This document shows, piece after piece, positions 51,188-59,079 of a stretch of 64,000 nt of DNA (position 1 is the first letter of the stretch; every line of letters starts with the position of its first letter). The stretch covers positions 1-64,000 of the forward strand of contig NZ_JAINVH010000016.1 in assembly GCF_020400825.1 (NCBI RefSeq). The letters are read 5' to 3'. This DNA comes from Streptomyces sp. HPF1205 (GTDB lineage: Bacteria > Actinomycetota > Actinomycetes > Streptomycetales > Streptomycetaceae). The position numbers and the translations under genes are program-made. The notes beneath the pieces were generated by a model. It had not been told where the DNA came from. It was given only the letters and a program-made list of their open reading frames with translations, and searched no databases.

Positions 51188-51721
51188 GTGCTCGACAGCA
51201 ACCGACTGCGCGGATCGTATGAACGGCAGATTGACCGCTTGCGTCTGCCGTACGGGTTCACGACTCGTGAATTACGTGATGCCATCGCCGCGCGACGCGG
51301 AAAACTCATCGTGCTGAAGCCCTTGGACACCTTGGGGGCGACCGAGGCGCCCTGTGGAGTGCGCTTGGAGACGCCTCATGCCGACCTCGTTTTCTACGAG
51401 GGGAGCGCGTCGATCCATCACCAGCGTCACATCATCACTCATGAGTTGATGCATGTGCTGATGGATCATCCGGGGAGCTTGGAGGTGGACGCGACCACGG
51501 CCCATGCCATCGGCGTGGACCCTACCTTGGTTCTTCGTATGTCGGGGCGCACGAGTTATTCCTCCACTGACGAACGCGAGGCCGAGCTGCTCGCGAGCCT
51601 GGTTCGTCACAGGATGTATCAAGAACGGGACGCGCCGTCGCGGGAACCCGCACAAGGCGCCGATAGTTGGGATGCCCTGCTCGCGCAACCCTTCAGGAAA
51701 GGGCGTCATCGTTGCTTGTGA
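51188..51721 (+). CDS. ImmA/IrrE-family metallopeptidase-like protein
   Basis: A 177-residue protein. LRLPYGFTTRELRDAIAARR at the N-terminus is followed by substrate-domain strands. The metal site is IITHELMHVLMDHPGS (HExxH). The late Glu ligand candidate is in STDEREAELLASLVRH, the normal position for this family. Members cleave regulators such as phage or ICE repressors. Here it overlaps a MAB_1171c-like membrane gene (GTGA). No XRE substrate gene is adjacent, so its target is unclear. Confidence 0.8.
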   Translation: MLDSNRLRGSYERQIDRLRLPYGFTTRELRDAIAARRGKLIVLKPLDTLGATEAPCGVRLETPHADLVFYEGSASIHHQRHIITHELMHVLMDHPGSLEVDATTAHAIGVDPTLVLRMSGRTSYSSTDEREAELLASLVRHRMYQERDAPSREPAQGADSWDALLAQPFRKGRHRCL

Positions 51722-52911
51722 ACGCTCTGTTTGTTGCGATGGCTGTCCTCTTGTCTGTGGTCGCCACCTACTGGTTTGTGGGTCGTGGTGGCCCACGACC
51801 TGCTGGAAGCCTGGCCATTGGAATGCTGCTGCTCTCCTGTGCGCTTGCTTTCTTCGTCTACACACCATTCGTTGCGCAGGCGGCCGACGCAGCATTTCCG
51901 CATTTGTCCCGGCTGATGAGCAACTCCGCCTCGATGGGCGCTGCCACCTCGATTGTGGCTGCTTCCTTCCAGGTCAACCTGACTCCTGATGAAGCCCGCC
52001 GTCGTATCCGGCTGCGGCTCATCGTTGCCGCTGCCCTGCTCGCTGGAATGACGGGGCTCGTGATGTGGGAAGGACTGACCGCCCCTTCAGGCAAGGCATA
52101 CGCGTTGTACCTGGGACTGTTCATCTCCTACCTGAGCCTGGCCATCGTCGATTTCCTGCGCCAGGCGTTGCGGCAGTCGAGGTCGACTCGCCGCGTCAGC
52201 ATCCGGTTCGGGCTCCGCCTGGCTGCGACCGGCTGCTTCTTCGGGTTGGTCTACTCCGCCTACAAAGCGACCGTCCTGATGTCACTCGGTCTCGGGCTGC
52301 ATCTGGTACAGAGGGACGAGCCGCACTGCTCCTCCCTGGTTGCTCCGCCATGCGTGTTCAGCGTGAGTGCGCCCGCGCTCGCCGTTCTGTTCATCGGCGT
52401 CGGGCTGACGCTGCCGGCTGTGGTCTATCCGATCAACCAAGCCCGGCGACGACGCTGGGAGACTCGTTCGTTTGTCGCCCTGGAGCCTCTGTGGAGTGAC
52501 TTGACGGCTGCCGTGCCGCATATCGTGCTGCCTGCGTCCGATCATGGTGGTGACATGAACGACCCCGGCTTCCTCTTGCAGCGACGAGTCGTCGAGATCA
52601 GCGACGGCCTGCTTGCTCTGCGCCCGTACCGTTCGCAAGAGGTTCTGGAGGCCCTGCAGGTGAGCGTCGAGGCCGGGACGAGGCGCGGCGCCGCTTTCGT
52701 AGAAGCGGAGCTGACCAGGACAGCACTGGCCGGGCTGCGCTCCGGTCGGCCACGCGCCGAGTCGGCCGAGGCCGTGGCCATGTCGAGCTCCTTCCCCCGT
52801 GAGGGGGACCTGCGGGCTGAGACCGACTGGCTCGTGGCTGTCGCCGACGCTTACGCCCGCGGCGCCGGCCGTACTCCGTCCTCGACGCCGATTCGCCACG
52901 TTGGAGTGTGA
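51718..52911 (+). CDS. MAB_1171c-like putative transporter/membrane protein
   Basis: A 397-residue integral membrane protein. About seven to eight hydrophobic segments fill residues 1-240 (ALFVAMAVLLSVVATYWFVG, YALYLGLFISYLSLAIVDFL, PALAVLFIGVGLTLPAVVYP). A cytoplasmic C-terminal region has RRRWETRSFVALEPLWSDLT and DGLLALRPYRSQEVLEALQV, the pattern of MAB_1171c-type proteins. These are often encoded with ImmA-like peptidases in streptomycetes. GTG 51718 overlaps the peptidase stop; TTG 51712 has the better ribosome spacing. The transported substrate is unknown. Confidence 0.8.
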   Translation: MNALFVAMAVLLSVVATYWFVGRGGPRPAGSLAIGMLLLSCALAFFVYTPFVAQAADAAFPHLSRLMSNSASMGAATSIVAASFQVNLTPDEARRRIRLRLIVAAALLAGMTGLVMWEGLTAPSGKAYALYLGLFISYLSLAIVDFLRQALRQSRSTRRVSIRFGLRLAATGCFFGLVYSAYKATVLMSLGLGLHLVQRDEPHCSSLVAPPCVFSVSAPALAVLFIGVGLTLPAVVYPINQARRRRWETRSFVALEPLWSDLTAAVPHIVLPASDHGGDMNDPGFLLQRRVVEISDGLLALRPYRSQEVLEALQVSVEAGTRRGAAFVEAELTRTALAGLRSGRPRAESAEAVAMSSSFPREGDLRAETDWLVAVADAYARGAGRTPSSTPIRHVGV

Positions 52912-52915
52912 CGAC

Positions 52916-54091
52916 GTGACCACCTCCGCGCCAGCTCCCCGCACGCCGGGCAGCCCTGGCTCCTCCCGTACGGTCGCCGCGGCCTGTCCCGTGCAGGAGG
53001 TAGCCGTAGGGTCCGGCGGACATGCCGGCTACCTCGTCACCGGATACGCCGAGGCCCGCCAGGCCCTGGCCGATCCCCGGCTGTCGAAGGACACGGCCGC
53101 CTTCTTCGCCGACAAGAACTCCAAGCGCCGGCTTCACCCCGCCGTCGCGCGCAGCATGGTGGCTACGGACCCGCCCGAGCACACCCGCCTGCGCGCGCTG
53201 GTCACCAGGGCGTTCACGACCGGGGCCGTGGCGGGACTGCGCGACTTCATCGCCCGCACCGCCGATGCGCTGCTGGGCCAGTGGCCCGCCGATGGCCCGG
53301 CCGACGCCATTGCCGGGCTGGCCGTCCCGCTGCCGGTGATCGTCATCTGCGAGCTGCTCGGCGTCCCGGAGGCCGAGCGCGCTGACGTGCGGCGCTGGTC
53401 GGCCGACCTGTTCGCCGACGGTCGCCCGGACCGTATCGACGCGGCTTCGCACGCCTTGGCGGAGTACATGATCGACCTGATCGCCCGCAAACGGCAGCGT
53501 CCGGGCGACTCGCTCCTGGACCGCCTCATCGCGACCCGCGACGGCGAAGACCATCTCACCGAGGACGAATTGGTCTCCCTGGCCTGTCTCCTGCTCGTCG
53601 CAGGCCACGAGACCACCGCCAACTTCATCGGCACCGCCCTGCTCGCCCTCCTCGAACACCCGGCGGAGCTGGCCCACCTGCGCTCCAACCCCAACGACAT
53701 CCCGGGCGCGCTCGACGAACTGCTCCGCTACGACTCCCCGGTGAGTACGGCCACCTTCCGGTACACCACACAGCCACTCACTCTCGGCGGCACGCGCATC
53801 CCGGCGGGCGTCCCGGTCCAGGTGGCGATCGGGGCGGCCAACCGCGACCCCGCTCGTTACCCCGCACCGGACCACTTGGCGTTGGAACGGGACGCCGCCG
53901 GCCATCTCGCCTTCGGCCATGGCGTTCATCGCTGCCTCGGAGCACCCCTGGCGAAGGCGGAAGCCGAGCTGGCCCTGCGGGCCGTCCTGACCCGCTTCCC
54001 CGACCTCCGCCTCGCCGTCCCTCCGGACGAGCTGACCTGGCGCCGCACCCGCCTGGTCCGCGGGCTCGTATCGCTGCCGGTTGTGACGTAG
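52916..54091 (+). CDS. Cytochrome P450
   Basis: A 391-residue soluble bacterial P450 monooxygenase. The I-helix oxygen-activation motif is LLVAGHETTANF, the K-helix ExxR is ELLRYDS, and the heme loop is FGHGVHRCLGAPLA with Cys340 as ligand. It starts at GTG 52916, four bases after the membrane-protein stop, with GGAG nine bases upstream, so it is the third gene of the ImmA-like operon. No ferredoxin gene is adjacent. The substrate is unknown. Confidence 0.95.
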   Translation: MTTSAPAPRTPGSPGSSRTVAAACPVQEVAVGSGGHAGYLVTGYAEARQALADPRLSKDTAAFFADKNSKRRLHPAVARSMVATDPPEHTRLRALVTRAFTTGAVAGLRDFIARTADALLGQWPADGPADAIAGLAVPLPVIVICELLGVPEAERADVRRWSADLFADGRPDRIDAASHALAEYMIDLIARKRQRPGDSLLDRLIATRDGEDHLTEDELVSLACLLLVAGHETTANFIGTALLALLEHPAELAHLRSNPNDIPGALDELLRYDSPVSTATFRYTTQPLTLGGTRIPAGVPVQVAIGAANRDPARYPAPDHLALERDAAGHLAFGHGVHRCLGAPLAKAEAELALRAVLTRFPDLRLAVPPDELTWRRTRLVRGLVSLPVVT

Positions 54092-54268
54092 TGCAGGGGC
54101 ACGTGACTCGGTGGTCGTACCGTATGAGGGCGGCCCCCTTAGCGAGGGTCTTTCAACCTGTGCCTGAGGGGGGAAATGGGCAGGTCGGTGGGAGTGTGAT
54201 GGCGAGGCGAGGCTCCTGGTCGTTGCGTTGGTGTTCTCTACGCACCATGCTTCGACCGGGGGGCCTCG

Positions 54269-54986
54269 TTGGTTCCGTATCCTTCCGTGCTCGACGTGCC
54301 GCACGAACTCGTAGAGCACGTGTCGTGGCTCATCTACGCCAGAAGGCGTGAACTTGGCTCATGCTGGCGCAAGTTGAGCTGCTTCAAGCAGGTACTGCTG
54401 GCACTCGCGTATTTGCGCAAGAACGAGACGTTCGCGCAACTGGCGGCCGGGTTCGATATTTCCGAAGCCACGGCCTGGCGCTATGCCGACGAGACTGTCG
54501 AGGTCCTGGCCGCCCGGGCCCCGGGACTGCGCGAAGCCCTGGTCGGGCTGGGCGAGGGCGACTTCGTCATCCTGGACGGCACCTTGATACCCACCGGCCG
54601 CCTCGCAGCCGATGAACCGTACTACTCCCAAAAGCACCGTCGGCACGGGATGAACGTGCAGGTCATCGCCGCACCAAACGGCGCCCCGCTGTGGTTCTCG
54701 CGCGCTCTTCCTGGCCGCGCCCACGACCTGACGGCAGCCCGCGCCCACGACATCATCCAGACCTGCCTCACACGCGAGCTCCTAGTCCTGGCCGACCGCG
54801 CCTACCAAGGCGCCGGCGCCACCGTCCGCACCCCCTACTACCGTCACCGCGAACAGCCCCGCCCACTACCAGCAGTACAACCGCGACCACGCCCGCCTGC
54901 GAGCACCAGGCGAACGCGCCTTCGCACAACTCAAGACCTGGAAGCTCTTCCGCGCCGCCCGCTGCAGCCCCCGCCGCATCAGGTAA
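54269..54986 (+). pseudogene. Frameshifted IS5-family DDE transposase
   Basis: From TTG 54269 the frame encodes an HTH region (NETFAQLAAGFDISEATAWR), the first catalytic Asp in VILDGTLIPTG, and the second in ALPGRAHDLTAAR. At the C4 run 54857-54860 one extra C shifts the frame. In the next frame the expected ending appears, with GERAFAQLKTWKLFRAARCS carrying the catalytic Glu. It then stops prematurely at TAA 54984-54986 instead of continuing RISKLIAAAHTLLT as in the copy at 56441. Two independent lesions show that it is inactive. Confidence 0.85.
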
Positions 54987-55044
54987 CTCATCCCCGCCAC
55001 CCACACCCTCCTCACCTGCGGTAACTCAGGATGAAAGAGGCTCA
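54950..55044 (+). repeat. 95-base IS 3'-end repeat, copy A
   Basis: This block recurs at 56441-56535, 1491 bases downstream, with six mismatches. It covers the last transposase codons and the right inverted end. Copy A carries the TAA stop (ATCAGGTAACTC) where copy B keeps the coding version (ATCAGCAAACTC). Confidence 0.9.
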
Positions 55045-55150
55045 CTCAGGGCCGGAAGTGAAAGGGTGGCCTCCGCTTTTCCGTATTCTCGCCGCATCGG
55101 CGTCGGCCGCCTGTTCAGCGCCTCCGGTCGAGGCTATTGTCAGGAAAATG

Positions 55151-56440
55151 ATGAAGTTCAGTGGGCAGCCTGCCGTTCCCGCCGCCGTCAAATCGTCATT
55201 GCAGTCCTTGATCGACAATCGGAAATCGTTCAGCCCGCAGTTACGTGAACTTTTCGACCTGGTCGACGGAAACCTCACCTGCCACCTATTCATCGACGCA
55301 CTCGCTTCGGGCGTCGACGTGCACGGGTCCACCGGTGTGTTCGTGAGTCCGCCCCGGGCCCCGCAGGGCACCTTGATCGCGGAGGCGCTCCTGCTCAAGC
55401 CCCAGATGATACTCGCGCCGCACGAGTCGTTCATCAAGGTGACCGTGATGGCGGGCCAGGGAACGGACCCGGGCCAGGCGGCGGTCACCCTGCTGCACGA
55501 ACTGGAGCTCCACGTGGCACCGGCCGGTGACCTGCTCAGGGGGATCAGTCAGGAGGTGCGGTCCGACGACGCCCGACTCGGGTTGGTCCTCGCCTACCTG
55601 CGCCGCCCTGACGAGCACGTCGCCCTCGACCGCCAGGAGCAGTACGTCCGCAGCGCGGCCCGGATTCGCATGGCGACGGTGGGGAGTTCCGTGCAGGACT
55701 GGGGCGCCCGCCTGATGACGGGTGCCTGCGCGGACGCCCTTGAGCAGTTCGCGGCCTACGAGACCACCCCGGCGAACCGGGGGGCAAACTCGGTGGAACG
55801 CGCGCAATGGCTGGCGGCCCTGGTCGACGCCCTTCGGAGCCATGGCCCCGAGGCCGTTCTCCAGGCGCAACTGCCGACCCGGCCGGCGGTCCGCGCCCGC
55901 CCCGCCTTCGACGGTGACCTGTCCACGCTGGTGGCCTTCAGGACGTTCCAGCGCGTCGACCCGCTCGACATCATCGACGAGGCGCGGACGACACACGGCG
56001 CAACCGTGCTCAGTGTGCTGGACCTCTACCGGCACCGGATCGTTCCCGCCCTCCTGGCCGAGGCAGGCCCCCTCGGGCTGACCGACCCGATCCAGCAGAC
56101 GTTCTTCCTGACTTACCACGGCGTGCCGGGCCTGATCGCCTGGGAGGCCGGCAATACCGGTGCCGGTGCCGCCACCGGCACCCTGGAGGACGTGAAGGTC
56201 GTCCCGGCATGGCCGCCGAAGGAGCCGGTCTTCTGGCTCACCCGCGAGGAACGCGCCTCATGGACCCGGGGCACGGGCATTCCCCGGTCGGTGTTCGACA
56301 CCCCGGGCATCGAGAACGGAAGCTACCTCTACGTCGACGGCGTGAAGTACCGTGCGGCGGTGGCCGACAGTGATCGGGTGGGTGAAACGAGGCTCTTCGC
56401 CTACGGCCGCAGATACATGGTGCTGCGCCCGGTCCGCTGA
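55151..56440 (+). CDS. Uncharacterised passenger protein between two IS 3' ends
   Basis: A 429-residue soluble protein starting at ATG 55151 (ATG 55148 possible; AGGA lies five bases before 55151). Features: KVTVMAGQGTDPGQAAVTLL followed by HELELHVAP, a His/Glu cluster like the HExxxH variants of zincin-like toxins; a helical middle (ARLMTGACADALEQFAAYET); and a C-terminal beta region (GSYLYVDGVKYRAAVADSDR). No family was recognised. The stop codon TGA (56438-56440) directly abuts copy B of the IS end, so the gene travels with, or was trapped by, the IS. Confidence 0.7.
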   Translation: MKFSGQPAVPAAVKSSLQSLIDNRKSFSPQLRELFDLVDGNLTCHLFIDALASGVDVHGSTGVFVSPPRAPQGTLIAEALLLKPQMILAPHESFIKVTVMAGQGTDPGQAAVTLLHELELHVAPAGDLLRGISQEVRSDDARLGLVLAYLRRPDEHVALDRQEQYVRSAARIRMATVGSSVQDWGARLMTGACADALEQFAAYETTPANRGANSVERAQWLAALVDALRSHGPEAVLQAQLPTRPAVRARPAFDGDLSTLVAFRTFQRVDPLDIIDEARTTHGATVLSVLDLYRHRIVPALLAEAGPLGLTDPIQQTFFLTYHGVPGLIAWEAGNTGAGAATGTLEDVKVVPAWPPKEPVFWLTREERASWTRGTGIPRSVFDTPGIENGSYLYVDGVKYRAAVADSDRVGETRLFAYGRRYMVLRPVR

Positions 56441-56535
56441 CCGCGCCGCCCGCTGCAGCCCCCGCCGCATCAGCAAACTCATCGCCGCCGCCCACACCCT
56501 CCTCACCTGCGAAAACTCAGGATGAAAGAGGCTCA
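56441..56535 (+). repeat. 95-base IS 3'-end repeat, copy B
   Basis: This second copy of the 54950-55044 block is intact in coding terms: it reads RAARCSPRRISKLIAAAHTL, then LTCENSG and stop, the canonical transposase C-terminus. It is followed by the right inverted end. It starts exactly after the passenger stop codon. Confidence 0.9.
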
Positions 56536-56619
56536 GTGACTTTTCCCCTCAAACGGGAAAAATTGGGGGAGCTGACGCTTACGCTTGACCGCAACCGGGC
56601 ACTTGCGTCCTGCGGCTGG

Positions 56620-57144
56620 CTACCGCGTCCAAAGGGGATCGTCGGGAGCGGGCTTCCCCGTCATCCGGTCCAGGGCGACGCCGTCGCGGGCAAGCTGCAG
56701 TCGAGCAGTGTTGATGAAGGCTCCTTGGGCTTCGAGGACGGGCTGTTGGAGGTCCGTCCAGTTCTCGTCCGCCCGGAGCCCGCGTCGGATGACTGTGTGC
56801 ATACGCCAGATTTGTTCGTCCAGGGCGAGTGCGGCATCCACGATCCCGCGGTCGGCCACGAGGTTGATCATGTTCAGTGCTTGGTTCCATGGGCGCCAGT
56901 CCACTGTCGTCGGGACAACCACGCCTTGGGGCACGCCGGCCGGCCGCGCCCGCTCCATTTCAACCAGGCCTATGATCACCTGCGACGACTCCTCCAGGAG
57001 CCGCACGCAAGCCCGTGCTGCCTGGTCTCTGGCCCAGTGCTCGTTCTGCGACCGTTTGCTGACCGCTGCGCCGGCGATTACCCCCACCAACGTCGTGAGG
57101 ACAGCTCCGAGGGACGCAGCCACCGGGCCCCACAAGGCCGACAT
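56620..57144 (-). CDS. Membrane-anchored uncharacterised protein
   Basis: A 174-residue protein. An N-terminal transmembrane helix (LWGPVAASLGAVLTTLVGVI, then AGAAVSKR) is followed by a cytoplasmic helical domain (ARACVRLLEESSQVIIGLVE, NMINLVADRGIVDAALALDE, ARLQLARDGVALDRMTGKPA). It lies nine bases after the stop of the 57636 gene, so it is the last gene of a minus-strand operon. Proteins with this layout occur in Streptomyces accessory elements; the role is unknown. Confidence 0.75.
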   Translation of the reverse strand: MSALWGPVAASLGAVLTTLVGVIAGAAVSKRSQNEHWARDQAARACVRLLEESSQVIIGLVEMERARPAGVPQGVVVPTTVDWRPWNQALNMINLVADRGIVDAALALDEQIWRMHTVIRRGLRADENWTDLQQPVLEAQGAFINTARLQLARDGVALDRMTGKPAPDDPLWTR

Positions 57145-57153
57145 CAGCGGCCC

Positions 57154-57636
57154 TCAGCCCTGGCGGCGCACAAGGAGCCGTCGCTCGTGGCGGGCGGCAT
57201 CGACGAGTGTCGTGTCACCGACGAGAATCCAGTTCCGCCAGTAGGCGGTGCCACCGTGGTTCTCGCCGAGACACGAGCAGGTGCAGTCGTCACCGGCCGC
57301 GTCACGGCAGCGGGTGTCGCAGCGCTCCGTGACGGAGAATTGCAGGATCACCTCGACCTCGCCGAAGCGTTGCGCCATTGCGTCGACGATTGTCCGAAGG
57401 TGTGGCCTGGCGATCTCCCACCGTCTGGGGCTCGCGGTCCGGTTCCACTCAGGTCGTACTCTCGCGCCCAGCTCTTCCAGGAGCCAGTGCCGGTTGGAGC
57501 CGTTCAGGTAGGGCATCCAGACCCACAGACGCTGCTCTCCGATGTTCCGGCGCACCCACGGACGAACCACCTGACCACCCCCCACGGCCAGGGTCACGTG
57601 GACGACGCCGTCAACGCCAGAGCGGGAACGAGCCAT
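57154..57636 (-). CDS. Uncharacterised Cys-rich protein
   Basis: A 160-residue protein with a strand/helix N-terminal half (VVHVTLAVGGGQVVRPWVRR, RLWVWMPYLNGSNRHWLLEE). A cysteine cluster near residue 105 (CDTRCRDAAGDDCTCSCLGE, then NHGG) could bind zinc or an iron-sulfur cluster. It ends in basic residues (HERRLLVRRQG). It is co-oriented and close to the 57144 gene. No family was recognised; the Cys spacing C-x3-C-x6-C-x-C-x-C is the only distinctive feature. Confidence 0.7.
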   Translation of the reverse strand: MARSRSGVDGVVHVTLAVGGGQVVRPWVRRNIGEQRLWVWMPYLNGSNRHWLLEELGARVRPEWNRTASPRRWEIARPHLRTIVDAMAQRFGEVEVILQFSVTERCDTRCRDAAGDDCTCSCLGENHGGTAYWRNWILVGDTTLVDAARHERRLLVRRQG

Positions 57637-57709
57637 GTCTCACCGGATGGTGCCGCAGGGGCCACGAATCAGTTGGCTGTCTGTCATGCCGCTCAGGGAC
57701 AACAACTTG

Positions 57710-57736
57710 GCCGGGCCCGCCGGGTGCGGGCCCGGC
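57710..57736 (-). terminator. Strong GC hairpin inside the minus-strand small-gene operon
   Basis: GCCGGGCCCGC (57710-57720) and GCGGGCCCGGC (57726-57736) form a perfect 11-base stem with a five-base loop. It lies after the zinc-ribbon gene (which ends at 57754 on the minus strand) and before the next gene start at 57636. It may terminate or attenuate transcription between the two groups. Confidence 0.6.
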
Positions 57737-57753
57737 CCGGTCAGGGGCGGGTA

Positions 57754-58128
57754 CTACGAGCAGTCCGGGCAGACCTGCGCCGGCCGGTCGCTGTCGAACC
57801 AGCGGCCGCACTGGGAGCACTGCCAGGACTGAGCACCTGCGGAGGGGCGACGAGTCAGGAAGCGCGCAGCCCGGCGGAGGCGGGACACCCGGGCTACGTC
57901 CCCGTGCGTCGTCTCGGCTCGGGGTCCCGTGGTGTGGCGGCCCGCGTCCGTGTCGTGCAGCGCGGTCATCTCTCCTTCCAACGGGTGGTAGTAGCCACGG
58001 CACTTGCGGCACACCCATTGGCCCCGATCCCGTTCCATCTGCCGTCCGCAGCAGGCGGGCACCTCGGCCGGGACGCGCTGAGCCGGGATGATCGGGATGG
58101 CACGGTCGTTCGCGTCGTCGGCCCACAT
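57754..58128 (-). CDS. Protein with two zinc-ribbon motifs
   Basis: A 124-residue protein. The first ribbon is CCGRQMERDRGQWVCRKC near residue 25 and the second is WQCSQCGRWFDSDRPAQVCP, then DC, at the C-terminus, separated by a basic linker. Such proteins usually bind nucleic acid or act as scaffolds. ATG 58128 shares its A with the stop of the preceding 44-residue gene (TGATG), which fixes the start against a longer alternative (GTG 58233). Confidence 0.75.
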   Translation of the reverse strand: MWADDANDRAIPIIPAQRVPAEVPACCGRQMERDRGQWVCRKCRGYYHPLEGEMTALHDTDAGRHTTGPRAETTHGDVARVSRLRRAARFLTRRPSAGAQSWQCSQCGRWFDSDRPAQVCPDCS

Positions 58129-58262
58129 CAGCGACGACCGTCCGTTTCCTTCACGGGCAGCGGGCGGCGCGGGGTTGGGGCGGTACGGGTGCCGACGTGT
58201 GAGGGGTGCCGCAGGCGGGCGCACAGCGGACACGTCTTCGGGTCGTGGACGGCGCCCTTCAC
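58128..58262 (-). CDS. 44-residue micro-protein with CPLC motif
   Basis: A small frame between two others: GTG 58262 overlaps the stop of the 51-residue gene (GTGA), and its own TGA overlaps the zinc-ribbon ATG. The product contains KGAVHDPKTCPLCARLRHP and a basic tail (RTAPTPRRPLPVKETDGRR). The CxxC may bind zinc with help from His. The evidence that it is real is the double translational coupling; no family was recognised. Confidence 0.5.
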   Translation of the reverse strand: MKGAVHDPKTCPLCARLRHPSHVGTRTAPTPRRPLPVKETDGRR

Positions 58263-58414
58263 CGAGCGCTCCTGGCGGGCGTGATGCGGCCGCGGCCTCC
58301 GGCTTCGGTCACGGTGGCGGTGATCGTCCGGCCGTTCGCCGTGCGGCGCACGGATCCGATGACGAGTACGCGGCGCGGATGCTCCAGCGACTGCAGGATG
58401 GATAGATTCGACAT
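58259..58414 (-). CDS. 51-residue micro-protein, first gene of the minus-strand operon
   Basis: MSNLSILQSLEHPRRVLVIG begins a 51-residue frame that continues SVRRTANGRTITATVTEAGG and ends ITPARSAR. AGGAG lies seven bases before ATG 58414, the best ribosome site of the operon. The strand-rich, basic product resembles a small nucleic-acid-binding protein. The repeat array at 58458-58545 lies directly upstream and probably controls the operon. Confidence 0.55.
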   Translation of the reverse strand: MSNLSILQSLEHPRRVLVIGSVRRTANGRTITATVTEAGGRGRITPARSAR

Positions 58415-58457
58415 TGGTCAGGCTCCTGTCGTGAGCAGGGACTGGCTGGCCCGGCCC

Positions 58458-58545
58458 GGTGTGTCACCACCGGATCGGGGTTGTCCGGGCCCGGTGTGTC
58501 ACCACCGGGCCCGGCCTCTGGCAAACCCCGGTCGCGTGTGTCACC
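58458..58545. repeat. Three GTGTGTCACCACC repeats in a divergent intergenic region
   Basis: GTGTGTCACC begins at 58459, 58494 and 58536 (spacings 35 and 42 bases), each followed by ACC. The first two are embedded in CCCGGTGTGTCACCACCGG, whose core GGTG-TGT-CACC is itself palindromic. They lie between divergent genes of the element's transfer/replication region. They could be operators of a master repressor or iteron-like replication sites. Confidence 0.75.
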
Positions 58546-58590
58546 ACCCGGCCAGGGTCTTTGCTGGTAGTTCGAGGACCATTTGTCACT

Positions 58591-58606
58591 GTATGGGCGC
58601 CCATAC
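58591..58606. promoter_or_regulatory. Perfect 16-base palindrome GTATGGGCGCCCATAC
   Basis: A symmetrical 16-base site 40 bases before the HTH gene at 58645 and 45 bases after the third GTGTGTCACC repeat. It is a plausible autoregulatory operator of the downstream HTH protein. Confidence 0.6.
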
Positions 58607-58644
58607 GGTGGTGCAAGCGGACACACCCGAAGACGAGGACCGGG

Positions 58645-58968
58645 ATGGCCGAGGAGCAGGAAGCCGAGGAGCAGGAAGCCGAGGAAGTGGTGCGCCGCGT
58701 CCGCGCGGCGCTGGACGCAGTCGAGGCCATGACCGACCCGGTCACCCAAGCCCGCGTCATCGGGCAGGTGCTGAAGGAACAGTCAGAGCGCAACAAGCGC
58801 TTCTACGAAAAGCGCCGGGAGGTTGTCCTCGCCCTCCGGGCACAGAAGGTCTCGTACCGGAAGATCGCTGCCGCACTCGGTGTCTCACTGGGGACGGTCC
58901 AGGACATCGAGCGAGGCGCCGGCCGGTGGACGGACCGGCCGGGTAGGGGCGGTGGCGGGACTCAGTGA
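58645..58968 (+). CDS. Small HTH protein
   Basis: A 107-residue protein. The N-terminus is acidic with two EEQEA repeats and a helical middle (AMTDPVTQARVIGQVLKEQS, ERNKRFYEKRREVVLALRAQ). The C-terminal HTH is VSYRKIAAALGVSLGTVQDI, then ERG. ATG 58645 has GAGGAC upstream. An upstream ATG would start inside the 16-base palindrome and is rejected. It is a likely regulator of the divergent promoter region. Confidence 0.75.
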   Translation: MAEEQEAEEQEAEEVVRRVRAALDAVEAMTDPVTQARVIGQVLKEQSERNKRFYEKRREVVLALRAQKVSYRKIAAALGVSLGTVQDIERGAGRWTDRPGRGGGGTQ

Positions 58969-59079
58969 CGGGAATGGCGGCGTCGAGGCCGCCGTGGCTG
59001 CGCTGCCCAACTTCAAAGCGTGACGTCGGAGGAAGGCAGGGCTCGCGTAGGCATTGGCGGCGTGCCTTGCAGTCGGTCC

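Larger units (their letters stand above)
54143..55044 (+). mobile_element. IS5-like insertion sequence, decayed
   Basis: A transposase remnant is flanked by inverted ends: CGAGGGTCTTTCAACCTGTG (54143-54162), and CTCAGGATGAAAGAGGCTCA (55025-55044) read inverted, 15 of 20 bases matching. A second copy of the right end lies at 56516-56535 beyond a passenger gene, so the original element may have extended to 56535. I could not define a target-site duplication. Confidence 0.65.

Noticed and set aside
58414..58645. Plus-strand frame starting inside the 16-base palindrome (ATG 58592)
   Set aside because: The start codon lies in the operator and the product is low-complexity; ATG 58645 in another frame gives an HTH protein.
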